DNA from: Athripsodes cinereus
Lineage: Eukaryota; Arthropoda; Insecta; Trichoptera; Leptoceridae
Direction: 5' to 3'
Length of the DNA: 64,000 nt
Assembly (NCBI GenBank): GCA_947579605.1
Contig: OX388307.1
Location: 26,575,237-26,639,236, forward strand
Part shown: piece after piece, positions 22,249-33,983 of the stretch
Numbering within the stretch: the stretch's first letter is position 1
How the letters are laid out: each line of letters starts with the position of its first letter
Notes under the pieces: generated by a model
What the model was told of the DNA's origin: nothing
Databases searched by the model: none
Seen by the model: only the letters and a program-made list of their open reading frames with translations
Position numbers and translations under genes: made by a program

Positions 22249-22964
22249 TGGTGAAGAAGTAGTAAAAAACTTTACTTGTAAAACACTGGTCATTCTACTC
22301 AAATTTCGCTCTTTTATTAGGATGTCTCAAAAATAACCTAAGTGAATACTGTGTAAGTTTATACGAAACTGCATTTAGAATTGAAAATATTACTATGTTA
22401 TGAATCTGCAATGTTTCAAATCATAAAAAAATACTTGCACATTGCTGTTTATTTTGTTTTGTGTATGTTTTTGAGGGCGCTTCTCGGAGAAAAAAGACTC
22501 CAGTAATCCTATTTGGGTTTATTTCGAGATCTCTTTATGGTTATTGGTTGTATTTTAAGACAGAAAACTGATAGAACATGTATGCAATGAGTCTAACCTA
22601 AAAAAGCCCGAGTCAAATAATTTATCATAACAAACACAAATGAAACAATATTCTCTTTTCTTCTGTGTAAGTTTTGAAATGTTCGCAGATCTATTAAGTG
22701 CATAAAAATTAAACTAATAATAACTAAATTCTTTCTATAAAATAAAATAAAAAGTAATTGATTTACAAGAAATAAAGTATTCTCCAACTAAACAATAGTG
22801 ATAGCCCAAAAAAATTGTTTCTACATGTACCGTTTTGTGAAACATCACCGCAAGGGTGCATTTAAAAGTAAAAACGTTTTTTTATTGAATAAGTAGGTCT
22901 TAAACATCAAAATAAATACCTCCGTATTTCCAAATAATAATAATACATATTTAAATCATGTATA
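22249..22964. other. A+T-rich stretch, nothing assigned
   Basis: No feature recognised. Confidence 0.5.
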
Positions 22965-23165
22965 TATAAAACGTCCGCAAGGGTTCCGTCGGCCTGGGTG
23001 TCTCTGTTTCACAATACGCCGTTCCTATGACAACAGCATCAGAGCGCAGGAAATGTCGTGGGAAGAGATGACGCAATTGGCACAGAGTCGCTCTGAAGGG
23101 AGGAGGCTGGTTTCTGCCCTTTGCTCCCGAGAGGAACGTTGAGGGCATGATGATATTTAAATTTA
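22965..23165 (+). pseudogene. LINE 3' terminal fragment (RTE-like C-terminus)
   Basis: The frame MSWEEMTQLAQSRSEGRR then LVSALCSREER, a stop, and GHDDI reproduces the terminal WEE.TQLAQ.R..WR..V.ALC motif of insect LINE proteins (family recalled, not searched). One in-frame stop follows REER. About 90 codon positions upstream are GC-richer but not readable. No tail was identified. Confidence 0.6.
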
Positions 23166-23899
23166 TAAAAGTCGTGTATAGAAAATACTTATGATGTAAA
23201 TGAGGTCAAAACATGAAACGGTGTTATATTTTTACTAAAGATGTAAGTTCCATTATTGAAGTTCAATGATATAATTATTAAAGTCTCATTGATGTTTACT
23301 TTTTTGTATAGTCAACTTAGTAAAATTTAACAATCATTCATTGGAAATGCTCAGATAAGCTCAGCGTGATAGACTGATGAAAGAAAACGTAACACAAATG
23401 ATTGCGGATTAAAATTAACCAGGAGATTCAGAAGCAGATAATAAGTTTCAGATACAAACTTTCTGTGACCACTTTTATCGTGTTTTGTCATTAAGCTTAC
23501 TATAAGAATTTTGGAGGAAAAAATTAAAACTATCTTTAACATAGCGAGGTTGTCAAAATGAAATATAATGATTTTCTTATTTGGAAGATAGTAAAAAATG
23601 CGAACAAAGCAAAACTTAATAAATTTTACGTATATTTTGTTATATTCATAAAGATGCAAGCAATAAAGTCTCAGATAGGAAGTGTGTAATCTCAAAGATA
23701 TTTGAAAGATATCGAAGTAATAAACTCTAGAATGTGATAGTAAAAATATATATTCTTGATCGAAAATTGAATAAAATCGTGATTTATAAAAATGGTTCCT
23801 TGGAATGAATGTTTGTTGGAACATTAAAAAGTTGATAAACACTCTCTTGACACAAATTTATCTATATTACTTGACATACTTTTGTATATTCGCAAACTT
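23166..23899. other. A+T-rich stretch, nothing assigned
   Basis: Contains a 163-codon reverse frame (23351-23842) dominated by F, Y, I, L and K. It is judged a chance frame in A+T-rich DNA. Confidence 0.5.
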
Positions 23900-23964
23900 C
23901 ATATAGTATATCAGGTAGCCAGCGGTCTAATTAATTTATGTAATAATAATATACATAAATATCA
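23900..23964 (-). mobile_element. SINE-A 3' part, interrupted by SINE-C
   Basis: AGGTAGCCAGCGGTCTAATT and TATGTAATAATA are reverse SINE-A sequence. It resumes at about 24118. Confidence 0.55.
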
Positions 23965-24117
23965 ACAAATTGAACTTGTCCCAAACTAAGATATGACCCA
24001 AACTATGATGAGTACATACACACTATTAAGGCGACGATACACACATTCAATTTACCAAACATATATACATGTAACATCCAGATCCAGGAAAATTAGAAAA
24101 AGTATGTATGTAAGTAA
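23965..24117 (-). mobile_element. SINE-C body, tRNA head missing
   Basis: Reverse complement of the SINE-C body: GAACTTGTCCCAAACTAAGA, AGGCGACGATACACACATTC and TGTAACATCCAGATCCAGG. It lacks the A and B boxes. It sits inside a SINE-A that resumes directly after it. Confidence 0.75.
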
Positions 24118-24300
24118 TCGTCTCCAAACAGTCCAAACTAACAGAAAATAAAACATTCAAGATCGGTGGCATACCACATTGCTGAATTATGGATGTTAAA
24201 TATCTAATACGTGACGATTTAGAACACCTGTCTTTTACACGACATTCAAAAACTTACAGTTGAGAGACCTATTTCTTTCTTGAGACTCGACGGGTCGTTA
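24118..24300 (-). mobile_element. SINE-A 5' part, resumed
   Basis: AACATTCAAGATCGGTGGCA, GCTGAATTATGGATG, ACACCTGTCTTTTACACGAC and GAGAGACCTATTTC match the reverse complement of SINE-A in order. Confidence 0.75.
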
Positions 24301-25825
24301 AATAAAGGTTAAAAAGGTTAAATATACATAGAAAATGTGTGATTTTTTTAATAATCTTTTATTTTTTGTAATATTTTTAATTGCCAGAGTGAATAATAAT
24401 TTTTGGGTTGTTTATGTCATCACTGAAAATAAACATTAATCAATTTTGTATTTCATTGTCTTCGCTTGTGTGTCAACACTGTCAACGTTCTGTTAAATTA
24501 ACACTTACTGTTAAAGCTTTATTTGAAAAATGTTTTTGAAATAAATACATAATTATCTCCTTGTCTTTTCCGGATAGTTGGATCCCACCAGACTTTTGCA
24601 AGATCTGAGTAGTCGGTGGGTCCTTAAATATCCATACCCGTAATACTAACATTAATAAATGAAATGTTATTATATTAAATATCGAATAATTACCGGAGGC
24701 TCAATGGGGATATGTTTGTCAATTTCTTGTATATTGTAGAATCATCCCCGATATAATATAAACATTAAAATTTTTGACTTATTGAAAACAGATGAAAACT
24801 TTGGGTGTTTGGTTTTATCGTACAACGCGAAATTAAAAGACAATATTATGGTAATAGACTTCATTTGGATGGCTATTGTAAAAAACAATTTCAAAAGTTT
24901 TGTATGTAAATATTGGACACTAAAACTTTTAGGGCTTATCGATTTATGTCGTGTATTTCTAAAATCATATTATTATGTCGTTTATTTTTGTATCTTAATT
25001 AAATAAATGTCGTGAAAAGAATAATACCTATTAATACATTTTAGGTGATAAAAAAAATATTCGTAGTATAATAAGAAAGAAGTGCCGATGTATAAGAGAT
25101 TCGAAAAAGACGTCTTACATTTTCTTAGAATTCTGTCAAATTGATAATTACTCTTAGAAAATGCTATCAATGGATATGGATCATAAAACAACGTCAAAGA
25201 GACAACTCTCTAAACATTATAGTATTCAAAGATAGGCAATTATTTTATTTTGATAAAAGATAACTGTGATTTTGACAAAAAATGTTGAAAATATAGACAA
25301 AGAAAATAGTCTTACACGTGACTGAGCAAAATTTCAAGAATTTCAATTTCGAAGGTGATTATCGGAAAGAAAATAAATTGAAATTCAAAATAAATATTAT
25401 TTACGAATGCTAAAACTAACCCCAAAGAACAGAAAGAAGATTAAAAATGTTTGTAATAATAATAATAATAATAATATTTAAAACATCCATGTTAACAATT
25501 TCCGTATTTAACTACAATTTCCGGAGGACATTTTCATACTACATAAAGTAAAGTACTATACATGATTCAAAACAGAACCTACAAAAGCGTACTCAGTGGC
25601 AGGAGGGGACAAAAGTTCAAAAATAGTGTGTATAAATAGTACTTTCGTGTAGATAAACAATGATACCAAAGCGGGCAACTAACCTCCCCTTCAGGAAGTC
25701 AGATCCAATATCCTTTTATCCTTGTGTCAACCTGATAAAGCCCGAAATAGAAAATTTCACAAATTTTAAAATCGGGTACTCTCTCAAAAATTTTATATCA
25801 AAACAAGAGTCATGAAAAACGTGTT
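24301..25825. other. 1.5-kb A+T-rich stretch, nothing assigned
   Basis: An AAT microsatellite lies at about 25456-25473. The piece from about 25594 (CAGTGGCAGGAGGGGAC) may be the left part of an unidentified element that includes the next minisatellite, but no matching inverted end was confirmed. Confidence 0.45.
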
Positions 25826-26030
25826 TTTTGCTAAGCTATTGTTTCAAATAATGCTACTCTAAAAACTCGAGAAAAATATTCAAAATTTTGCTAAGATACT
25901 GCTCCAAATAATGGTACACTTAAAGTCGAAAAAATATTCGTAATTTTGCTTAGCTTGTGACTGGAACAATGCTCCGCTAGAAAGTCGAGAAAAACATTAA
26001 TTGTAATTTTGCTAAGCTACTGCCCTTTCC
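25826..26030 (+). repeat. Degenerate minisatellite, about 60-bp unit, 3.4 copies
   Basis: TTTTGCTAAG-like starts recur at 25826, 25886, 25944 and 26007 (periods 60, 58, 63). Each unit holds a CTACTGCTCCAAATAATG-like block and an AAAGTCGAGAAAAA-like block. Confidence 0.75.
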
Positions 26031-26734
26031 TGAAAAAAAATCTGGAAACGCCATTGATGTTATGCATATTCAAATATATTTTGATGTTATTAAATATAAC
26101 ATTAATATTATCATCTGCTTTTCAATCTTGATACAAATAAAACAATTTAAATTATAATGAAAATGATAACATTACGTTTTGCGTCGCTCTAGTATCAGAA
26201 TATACAATCGTATTCATGGTAGAGAAATAATAATTTTATTTTTTAATAGTATTTTTGTGTAACGGAATCATTCAAGAGAAAATATTTCTGTGACAATGGG
26301 GTATTTTTGGTTATCGATATATTGTATAATACTTTTATTCTCTACCGCTATACACGGCAATAATTTTTAATACAACAATAGAGTCGATGAAGTGTGAACA
26401 TAGGTGAATAAAATTTCCATAATAGCATAACATTGAAGTACATAATACAAAATATACCATAGTCAGTCTAGCCGCACAAACAGCATGGACTTTATAGTAA
26501 GAGTTATAAATTCAATGCATCGGAAAAATATAAACGAATGAGCTTTTTTATAAAGCAACCCCCTTTTATTTTCGCTGAAAAAATACGGAACCGTGAAAGC
26601 AAATCTTTTTCTTTTATTTACATTACAAATATTTGATAATATTTTTATACTATTTGGCAATCTTTATTCTGTACCATTACGATATATTATACAAGTTAGC
26701 ACCCGTATGGAATGAACATATAGATTGTCTTCTT
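26031..26734. other. A+T-rich stretch, nothing assigned
   Basis: No feature recognised. Confidence 0.5.
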
Positions 26735-26818
26735 CAAAGAATAAAAAAATAGACATTCAAAACGAGTGGCGTACCTCATTCATGAATTGAAATTTTAAAG
26801 ACATGATAACGTCGTCAA
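26735..26818 (-). mobile_element. SINE-A fragment
   Basis: GACATTCAAAACGAGTGGCG, TACCTCATTCATGAATTG and GATAACGTCG are the reverse SINE-A middle. The copy ends where a CR1-like tail starts. Confidence 0.65.
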
Positions 26819-26870
26819 AATACGACGTCCTTGAGGTATTGCCATGAGTAAACGGCGCTTTACAAATTGT

Positions 26871-26928
<58 letters not shown>

Positions 26929-26930
26929 GT
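26819..26930 (+). mobile_element. CR1-like LINE 3' end with long AT-repeat tail
   Basis: GACGTCCTTGAGGTATTGCC, then ATGAGTAAACGGCGCTTTAC and AAATTGTCC, then about 50 bp of pure AT dinucleotide repeat to 26924. The family block is identical in order to 12213-12270. The microsatellite is the element's own tail or grew from it. Confidence 0.8.
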
Positions 26931-28703
26931 GATATTTATTACCAGTTTTTTTGCATGTGGTTGTTACACAAGTTGTTAGAAAGGCTTTTGTCGTAAATAA
27001 ATAAATACCTCGCAACATAATAATAACGTAAGCACTTAAAGTTCTAGAGTTTTCTGATTGTTTCATTTATTTTGTGGTAGAATGTTTTGTTTCTTCTACG
27101 AGATCACTAATCTTGTAAATCATTCTATTATGTATTTTAACAACTTGTGATCAATGGAAAAAATAATTTACACTTATACAGTATATAACAATGTAAATAA
27201 ATTGAAACCAAAAGAGCAAGAATAAATATTCCAAAGAAGTATTTAATCAAAAAATTCAATATTATGATAGGATATAAAAGAAAATAAATTAAATACCTAG
27301 TATTCATGACCACGTTTTGAAATAAAAAAAATATATTAAATTAGATTAAATGATGAAAAAAATATATCACAAAGCTTTAATACCGCACCCTAAAGAAGTA
27401 GGTAAACAATTTACAAAGAAAATAAAGAGTGGATAATTTGAGGGAATAAAAAAAAAATAAACTCCACAAGGTAGGCTTATAATGTGGGTCAAAGAAATAG
27501 GTAAAATAAAAAAATAGCGAAATGAAGCTTTTTCAGAACTAATCTTCTTTGATACCTGGAAAAGCCTTTTAGGGTTTTAATATTATCACAACAGTATTGT
27601 ATCTTTATAGTGCGGTAGGTATACATAATATACATTATAATAAATTATAATATATAAATGCAATAAATACTTTGAACATTCGCGAATCCGAATATGCGTA
27701 ATAATATAATATTATATCTACTATCATTGGTTTCTGCCGGCTAGCACCTTATATTGCCTACTAGTGTCTTAAACTAATATTTGATATCGATAACCAATAA
27801 ACTTTAAATATTGTTGATTGCATATCTAAAAATAAAGATTTGCGTGTTTGCCAATTTGATTTGAATCTGAGATTACTGCGATCCAATATTCCTACATGTA
27901 ATTTTTAAGGCATTCTCAGAGACATTTGTTTGACAACAATAAGTAAACAGTGATAAATACTCAATAAAAATATTACACAAAGAGACAAATGCAGATCCAA
28001 GGCCCTAAATACACCCTTTATAATCATTAAATGGCAACTTTAAGACTGCCTCTCTAAATTTCGGCAGAAAAGCACGTGTTGTGCACGCAAATTTACCTTT
28101 TATATTTTCATAATTTTAATGGTTAAACAAATACGCAACAATGATAAACTTCTAAAAAAATATTATGAACAACTAACCGCAGAATATTCGGTTACAAGCA
28201 ATATTCACTAAATCAAATGAAAATGGAGGACAGGAGAAGAAGTTTCTCTTTTAAACGAAGCAACTTTGGTTATTAAATTTGTTTCAAATCCGATTTACAA
28301 AAATATCTGTCCTTTAAACTTTGTAATATACTGGCAGCAGTGTCTCTATTATATTATTTTTAATACTAAGCAGGAATATTAAAATCAGATATTTATAAAG
28401 GTGATCACGTTTTAATTTAAGATACAACAATGGGATACTACGCCCTAATATTTTATATAAATTTACTTGATCCTTATCAAATAAACTTTTTAACTTGTAT
28501 TAATTTCAGGAAATTGTAATACATATAAAAGGAATAAACTTATTTCAGGAATACAACAGTAAATATACACACTAAATATTTTTACCACAATTTAAATTAG
28601 TGGATGTGTTTTAGTTTGTAATATATGTAAGTTTTTATTTTATAGAACTTCTGAAGTATATGTACTAACAAAACTCTTTTAAAATACATTGTTTATAATA
28701 CTA
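26931..28703. other. 1.8-kb A+T-rich stretch, nothing assigned
   Basis: No gene or recognisable element. Confidence 0.5.
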
Positions 28704-28880
28704 CTGTAACATCACGGCATATCCAACAAGTAGGGTAGCCAGCATACCGACCAGCCGTATGTAACAAGTATGCAAGTCGATCATTCCGTGCCAACAAAAC
28801 TTAAAACATTTAGGATGGGTGGCGAACCTTATCGCTGAATTTTATTTGTATCTATAATAACGAAACAAGAGTTTACAGAA
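28704..28880 (-). mobile_element. SINE-A, 3' two thirds
   Basis: CATCACGGCATATCCAACAA, GGGTAGCCAGCATACCGACC, ATTCCGTGCCAACAAAACTT and GGATGGGTGGCGAACCTTAT run in order as reverse SINE-A. This is a good reference for the 3' half. Confidence 0.85.
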
Positions 28881-29269
28881 TGGTTTAGGAAGATGGAACT
28901 CATCTGGTGCTCAATTAACCTTGTTTTTATTTTGTTCTATCAGGAATATGTTAAAGCTAAAAAGATTTACACAATTACATAATGGACTTTTGAAGATATG
29001 TAGGTGTACACAGTTTTATTAAATTTATACATAAAACTTTTTACTTGTCAATCGTGTGGTGAAATCTAAATCCAATCAATTTAAAGCCCATTTTAGTCGT
29101 AATTCGCCTAAAATGTGTGCTATTATACCACATTGTTTGGAAATTGATAGGAGTTTCAAATGAATATAAATATCAAAATGTCTCATTCTTTTACTGAATA
29201 GCATTTTTATTTCACCTGGAAGCTTAAGTAGGTAGTTAATCAAAGTAATAGCACTGCACAAAATGGAGC
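28881..29269. other. A+T-rich stretch, nothing assigned
   Basis: No feature recognised. Confidence 0.5.
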
Positions 29270-29470
29270 ATTCAGAATAATAAGAGAAAACCTGTGGGTA
29301 GAAGTGGGGTAATGCGAAGCCCTAACGGGGGAATCATCAATTTTCTTAGCCGTGGCCGACAGTCCACTCGAGCAATGGGTGAACACCCTAATATTTCCTT
29401 GCAAGTGCTTCTAATGGATTCTTAAATAAGGGACGTCTACTGCTGTTTGTAAATAAAGAAAGACGGAATA
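29270..29470. other. GC-richer island of unknown nature
   Basis: Contains GTGGGGTAATGCGAAGCCC, TTAGCCGTGGCCGACAGTCC and GCAATGGGTGAACACCC, clearly above local base composition. No frame is long. On the reverse strand it ends CTTCTACCCACAG|GTTTTC, an acceptor-like sequence. It may be a worn repeat or an exon, and I cannot tell which. Confidence 0.3.
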
Positions 29471-30880
29471 ATTTCTTGTTGTCTGTGAAGTGGTTACGAC
29501 TCAAAGTAAACCAACTCATTTATCCTTTTATATTTATAACGATTTGTCAAGGAAGCTCAAACATAATGTTTTTTAAAATAACATCATTTAATAGTTTTTT
29601 AAACAAAGCGTACCATTGTAGAAGCAATTTCTAATACTACATTTCAAATTGATATAAACGAGTTTTCATGTCCCGTGAGCCTGAGCGGTATACCATTTAA
29701 CTTGATTTTTAATAAGTAGATACAAGAAATAAGAGGAACAAAGGATTTACAGCACAATTTTAGGCTTTAAATAATCAGAAGCACTATGAATGAAATTCGC
29801 TTGGTTTTATTAAATTTGTAACTTCTCACAATTGATCCTAGTAAGTTGAATCTTATGATAAGTCAACGAGGGAAGATAAGCAGCACAAAGTAGGCATATA
29901 GGTCATTTTGAAAGTTTAATTTATCAGGCGGTAGAATTGTTTATAAAACGTGTTTATTACTCAACTGAATCACTAATACACCGTGGGTTTATGATTCAAG
30001 ATTCAGCCTAGATTTATGATTCAAGATTTGTACATTTCCTCCATAACAAATGGTTTAAGTTCTTCATTTAATCATATCTCCCGTACCTTTTGTTTTATTT
30101 ATCTTGGAGCACGATTACTAAAGGTATATCAGCTACCTGCAAAGTATTTACATAAAGAAGTGCTGTTCTTATGGCGTACTATTTAACGTTTATCCTTTTT
30201 TGCTCACTTGGTTTACATAGAACCAACACTGTTTCAAATAACAAGGATGAGATAAATACTAAGTAAAGTAGCGCAGAAATATTTTCAGTACACAACGTTA
30301 ATTAATTTTGAGCAATTACTTTGCTTAAATTATTTTAAAAATGTTCTCCTGTTGACATAAAACAGCTTTCAAAAGTAAAAGCTTGAACCTCATTGTGTTC
30401 ATGGGAGTAAAGTCCTATTTTTCTAATTCGTGATTGATACTCGAGAATCTGAAAGCAGTCAGAGTTTAAAAGTCTGCTGCCAACTCGTTGTACCTCCAAG
30501 ACCGTTTCGTTACATCATTTTGATAATTATTATTACTCATATAAATGAATAAGGTATGAAATATAGATGTGAAAAATCCTTTAAAACCTCTCACGTTTCA
30601 AAGTTTAACTACAGGAAGCATATACCACCCATGTTATCCACCACACATTGAAAATGGCGTTAGAAATAAGTAATAGATTACAAAATAAAAAGCTTAAAAT
30701 TACAATGAAAATTTGTTTTTATTTTGAAATACTGATATCAATGAATGCAGAATTATAGAGATCTGATTTATTCGAGAAGTTTTTGAAAGAAGTTTATAAG
30801 TTTTTGTCATCCAATGTAAAATAAAATGTTAAGCAAACATACCTTGGTTACAGAGGAGATTAAACATGAATGGAATAAGT

Positions 30881-30905
30881 ACTCACCTGAAAAAAGAGAA
30901 AAATA
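30881..30905 (-). promoter_or_regulatory. Candidate recursive-splicing (ratchet) site
   Basis: The reverse strand reads TTTTTCTCTTTTTTCAG directly followed by GTGAGTA. That is a strong polypyrimidine acceptor abutting a strong donor with no exon between. The junction lies between 30887 and 30886. Established knowledge: such zero-nucleotide junctions subdivide long introns in Drosophila. It is on the same strand as, and upstream of, the exon candidate at 7782-7831. Sequence alone cannot show use. Confidence 0.45.
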
Positions 30906-32124
30906 CATTTGGTTAATTATTATTACAAGTTCACAGAGTGAGATTTATTTACAATAGACATATTGACTAGATTAGCGTCCATTAAGCGTAAAAACTTATG
31001 TATTTTATTTATGTATTAACAAACATACTCGTATATATTATAGAATTATTGTATTGGTGCACAAGTAGTAGAATTTCATTATTGCATAAATTTAAAAAAA
31101 AGTTTCTCATAAGTTTCCTAAGTGTTTGTCTAATCTACAGTATTAGAAAATACTAATATTAATTTATTCAAACCAGATATCAAGATTATATGAAGGCATT
31201 TCCAAAAATGATAATTCTAGCAACTCCAACTCAGTTTGATATTTGTTTTTTTTTGATAGATGTATATGGTTAATACTCTATAATCGAAGTAAAGTTTACA
31301 GGTATAGGTAATGAAATTGACAAAGGTATAACTGCCATTTTTTGTCGTCCGTAAAATGAGTGATCAATTAGGAAGGCAATCATACATCCTGAATTCTGTT
31401 TTGAAGACAAAACAATTAAGTTTTTCTACTACTCGTAGCTTTATCAAATATTGCTTAAGCCATGATGAGATAGAGCGATTAACAGAACTTTGAACTTAAC
31501 GGTTTTACTTTGAAAGCCACAGTAGCTTATTACAATAGGTAACATTATTACAAGAAACTTGAGTGAAGTTTTAATATATCGTTCTCGTGATGTCACAAAT
31601 TATCTCAAATGAGTTAAGAGCAAAAGCTCTAAGAGTAAACTTACTACATGACTTGATAATGACTTTCAGGATTAGTCAGTTACATGCTTGTATTATAAAG
31701 CTGCAGGTGCAGACTCTTCTGACAACTCCTTTGGAAGCTGCTTATTAAGTATGCATTGTATGAAAATGTAAGCTTAAGTTCTTAACATAGTTTCATTATA
31801 CGAACAACATTGTTTCTTTAAGAAAAGCTTAGTAGTGTTTTTTTAACAGTTTCACTAAAATTTATTATTAATATTTACTTCATCGTTATCAAAAACCGTT
31901 TAGTGTTTACTTCTGGACAACAGCCTCTCCATTATTTCTTGTTTTTAACAAGTATTGTTATCATTTCACAAATTAAGGATGAATGTTTAAAAAATAATAA
32001 CTTGCTACTTATTATTTAAATTACCCTACATTGTACTGAGATAAATTATTTGAGCTTTGAGCTTCAACAACAAGTTCATATTCATTAAATATAAGACAGA
32101 AAAATAATCATTCCTTCGTTCATA

Positions 32125-32175
32125 CTATTCCGGAATTTCTCACAAGTGAAGTAGCCAGCGGAATAAAGTTTTCCT
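32125..32175 (-). mobile_element. SINE-A scrap
   Basis: ATTTCTCACAAGTGAAGTAG and CCAGCGGAATAAAG resemble the reverse SINE-A 3' hairpin region. Confidence 0.4.
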
Positions 32176-33740
32176 CTATGAGACAATGAAAGTTAAGATA
32201 TTAAAAATGGGTGTTATATAATGTTTTACCCATAGGTAATACGTACAGAAAAAATGCCGATATTTTGATAATAAAACAATAACGTGCATGTTATATCGTT
32301 AACATTTTTTTTTCAGAATAATAATTATTGGACCATGTATTATACGTTACTAAAAATAGGAAACAAATCGAAGTAATGACCAAAACCAATCCGAATGAAC
32401 GATATACTTTATGTGAATAATTACTGCTGTGTGTGTAGTAATAAATTTTAAATTATGATTTTGATGGACGGATCAAAAATGGATTAGTGCTTCCGAGTAT
32501 AAATAATACAATTAATATTATATTACACCAATGACATTGATACTAAATCAGAAACCTAATACTATTGGTACGTTTACACAATATATTTCTGATTCTTTCC
32601 AGTAACATTAATGCACTATTATTTCACTTATCACACGTAATTAGTGCTTGCTGAAATTGATTCTTTTGAGCGATGAGTACTTCAAAATCACTCGATAAGA
32701 CTCGTTAGACAGGAACAATCATATGAAGTGAGTCATTATAGTCCTTTGATAAATCACGATTCATTCAGCATTGTATTTACTTAGGAATTGCAGGTGAAGT
32801 GAAAAAAAAAACATTATGAAAGTCCTTCAAGCGTTTTTTACGGTTTTCACACCTAATTTTCAGTAAGCCGAACTTTGTAGCATAAAATTGCAATTGTTTT
32901 ATATCGAATAATTGATATGAACTATTCTTTCCACCAATGTTGCATTTTATATTTTTAAAGTTAAAGTACAAAAGAAAACATTAATGTTGTGTGATATAAA
33001 CACAAATAAGAGGTAAATCTTTCAATTTTGGCTACCATCCACCGCCGCACAGAATGTTTGAATTTAAGCCTGATGGACCAAAATGGTCTTATTTAATATG
33101 AACAATTTCTCGATTCAGTTTCTAGTCTAGTATCAATATCATTGATAAACACGGATAAATTTATTCATGTACATTGTACATACATTGCTGGAATATCAAT
33201 TTAAATGGACCGCAACGTACGCTATAAAGGATATCTATAGGAAATTAGATGGTTTCAATGATCTGTTACGCATTTTGGAATTCAATTCCATCAACATTGT
33301 TTAGACAACAGTTCGTGGATTCATCATCATTATTATATTGGGTATATAAAGACTTCAATACGAGTAATGAAATAAAACATTCTATCGTTAGAATATTTAA
33401 TAAACTGTTTTTAAAAATGTGGAATAAAAATGGTCGACCGACAGTACTTGGTGGAAGTTCATGTTAAATTAGTAAAAATAAAACATTTATATTTATTACT
33501 TCCACAGTGAGACCATTTTCCAAATTTATCCTTTCTTTCAACATTAGAATACTGCTGCTGTTTTGTTTTTCGTTTCAGTTACTGCTGTTCAACATCAAGC
33601 GATGCTTAATCGTCGGCCTACCGCACCCATTTGATTAAAAATAGTAATTTGTTTCCGACTAATTAATTACTTATTGCTCATTGGTTATACCTAATATAAT
33701 TAAACTTATAGATTGAGTTGACTTTTATTTTGTAAAACTC

Positions 33741-33983
33741 TATATTAATTTATGTAAACACGCAAACTGTTTTAAGTTTTACTGTATTTGTTAATAATAG
33801 TAACCTGTTTATAGTATTTAAATTATTTTGTTAATAATAGGTCAATGTCAAACTGAGATTGACAATGACTTTGAATGTAAAAAACTGAGTTTGATAATGA
33901 TGTAATAAGTCGAAACTAGGTTATTATTATTAATAAATACAGTAAAACTTAAAACAGTTGGTCTGTTTACATAAATTACAATA
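33741..33983. mobile_element. Inverted dimer with hammerhead-like core, copy 1
   Basis: Arms of 66 bp at 33741-33806 and 33918-33983 are inverted repeats (for example CTGTTTTAAGTTTTACTGTA against its complement). Next to the right arm lies TTGATAATGATGTAATAAGT then CGAAAC (33891-33916), and a left-hand counterpart GATTGACAATGACTTTG lies at about 33858. The core fits (C/T)TGAYRA-T-GAC..GTC-GAAA, shared with 38080, 47361 and 60525. It encodes no protein. A Penelope-like or retrozyme remnant is an inference. Confidence 0.6.

Larger units (their letters stand above)
29471..33740. other. 4.3-kb A+T-rich stretch, almost featureless
   Basis: Apart from the recursive-splice-like site at 30881-30905 and a SINE-A scrap at 32125-32175 I see no genes or repeats. 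It is the longest element-poor part of the window. Confidence 0.5.

Noticed and set aside
23351..23842. 163-codon reverse-strand open frame
   Set aside because: Dominated by F, Y, I, L and K with no domain, no splice context and no stop-poor neighbours. Expected by chance in A+T-rich DNA.
25930..25945. AAAGTCGAAAAAA as a further hammerhead-like core
   Set aside because: It belongs to the 60-bp minisatellite unit and lacks the CTGAYRA half.
26874..26924. AT repeat as a replication origin or matrix attachment site
   Set aside because: It directly continues a CR1-like 3' end and is best explained as its tail.
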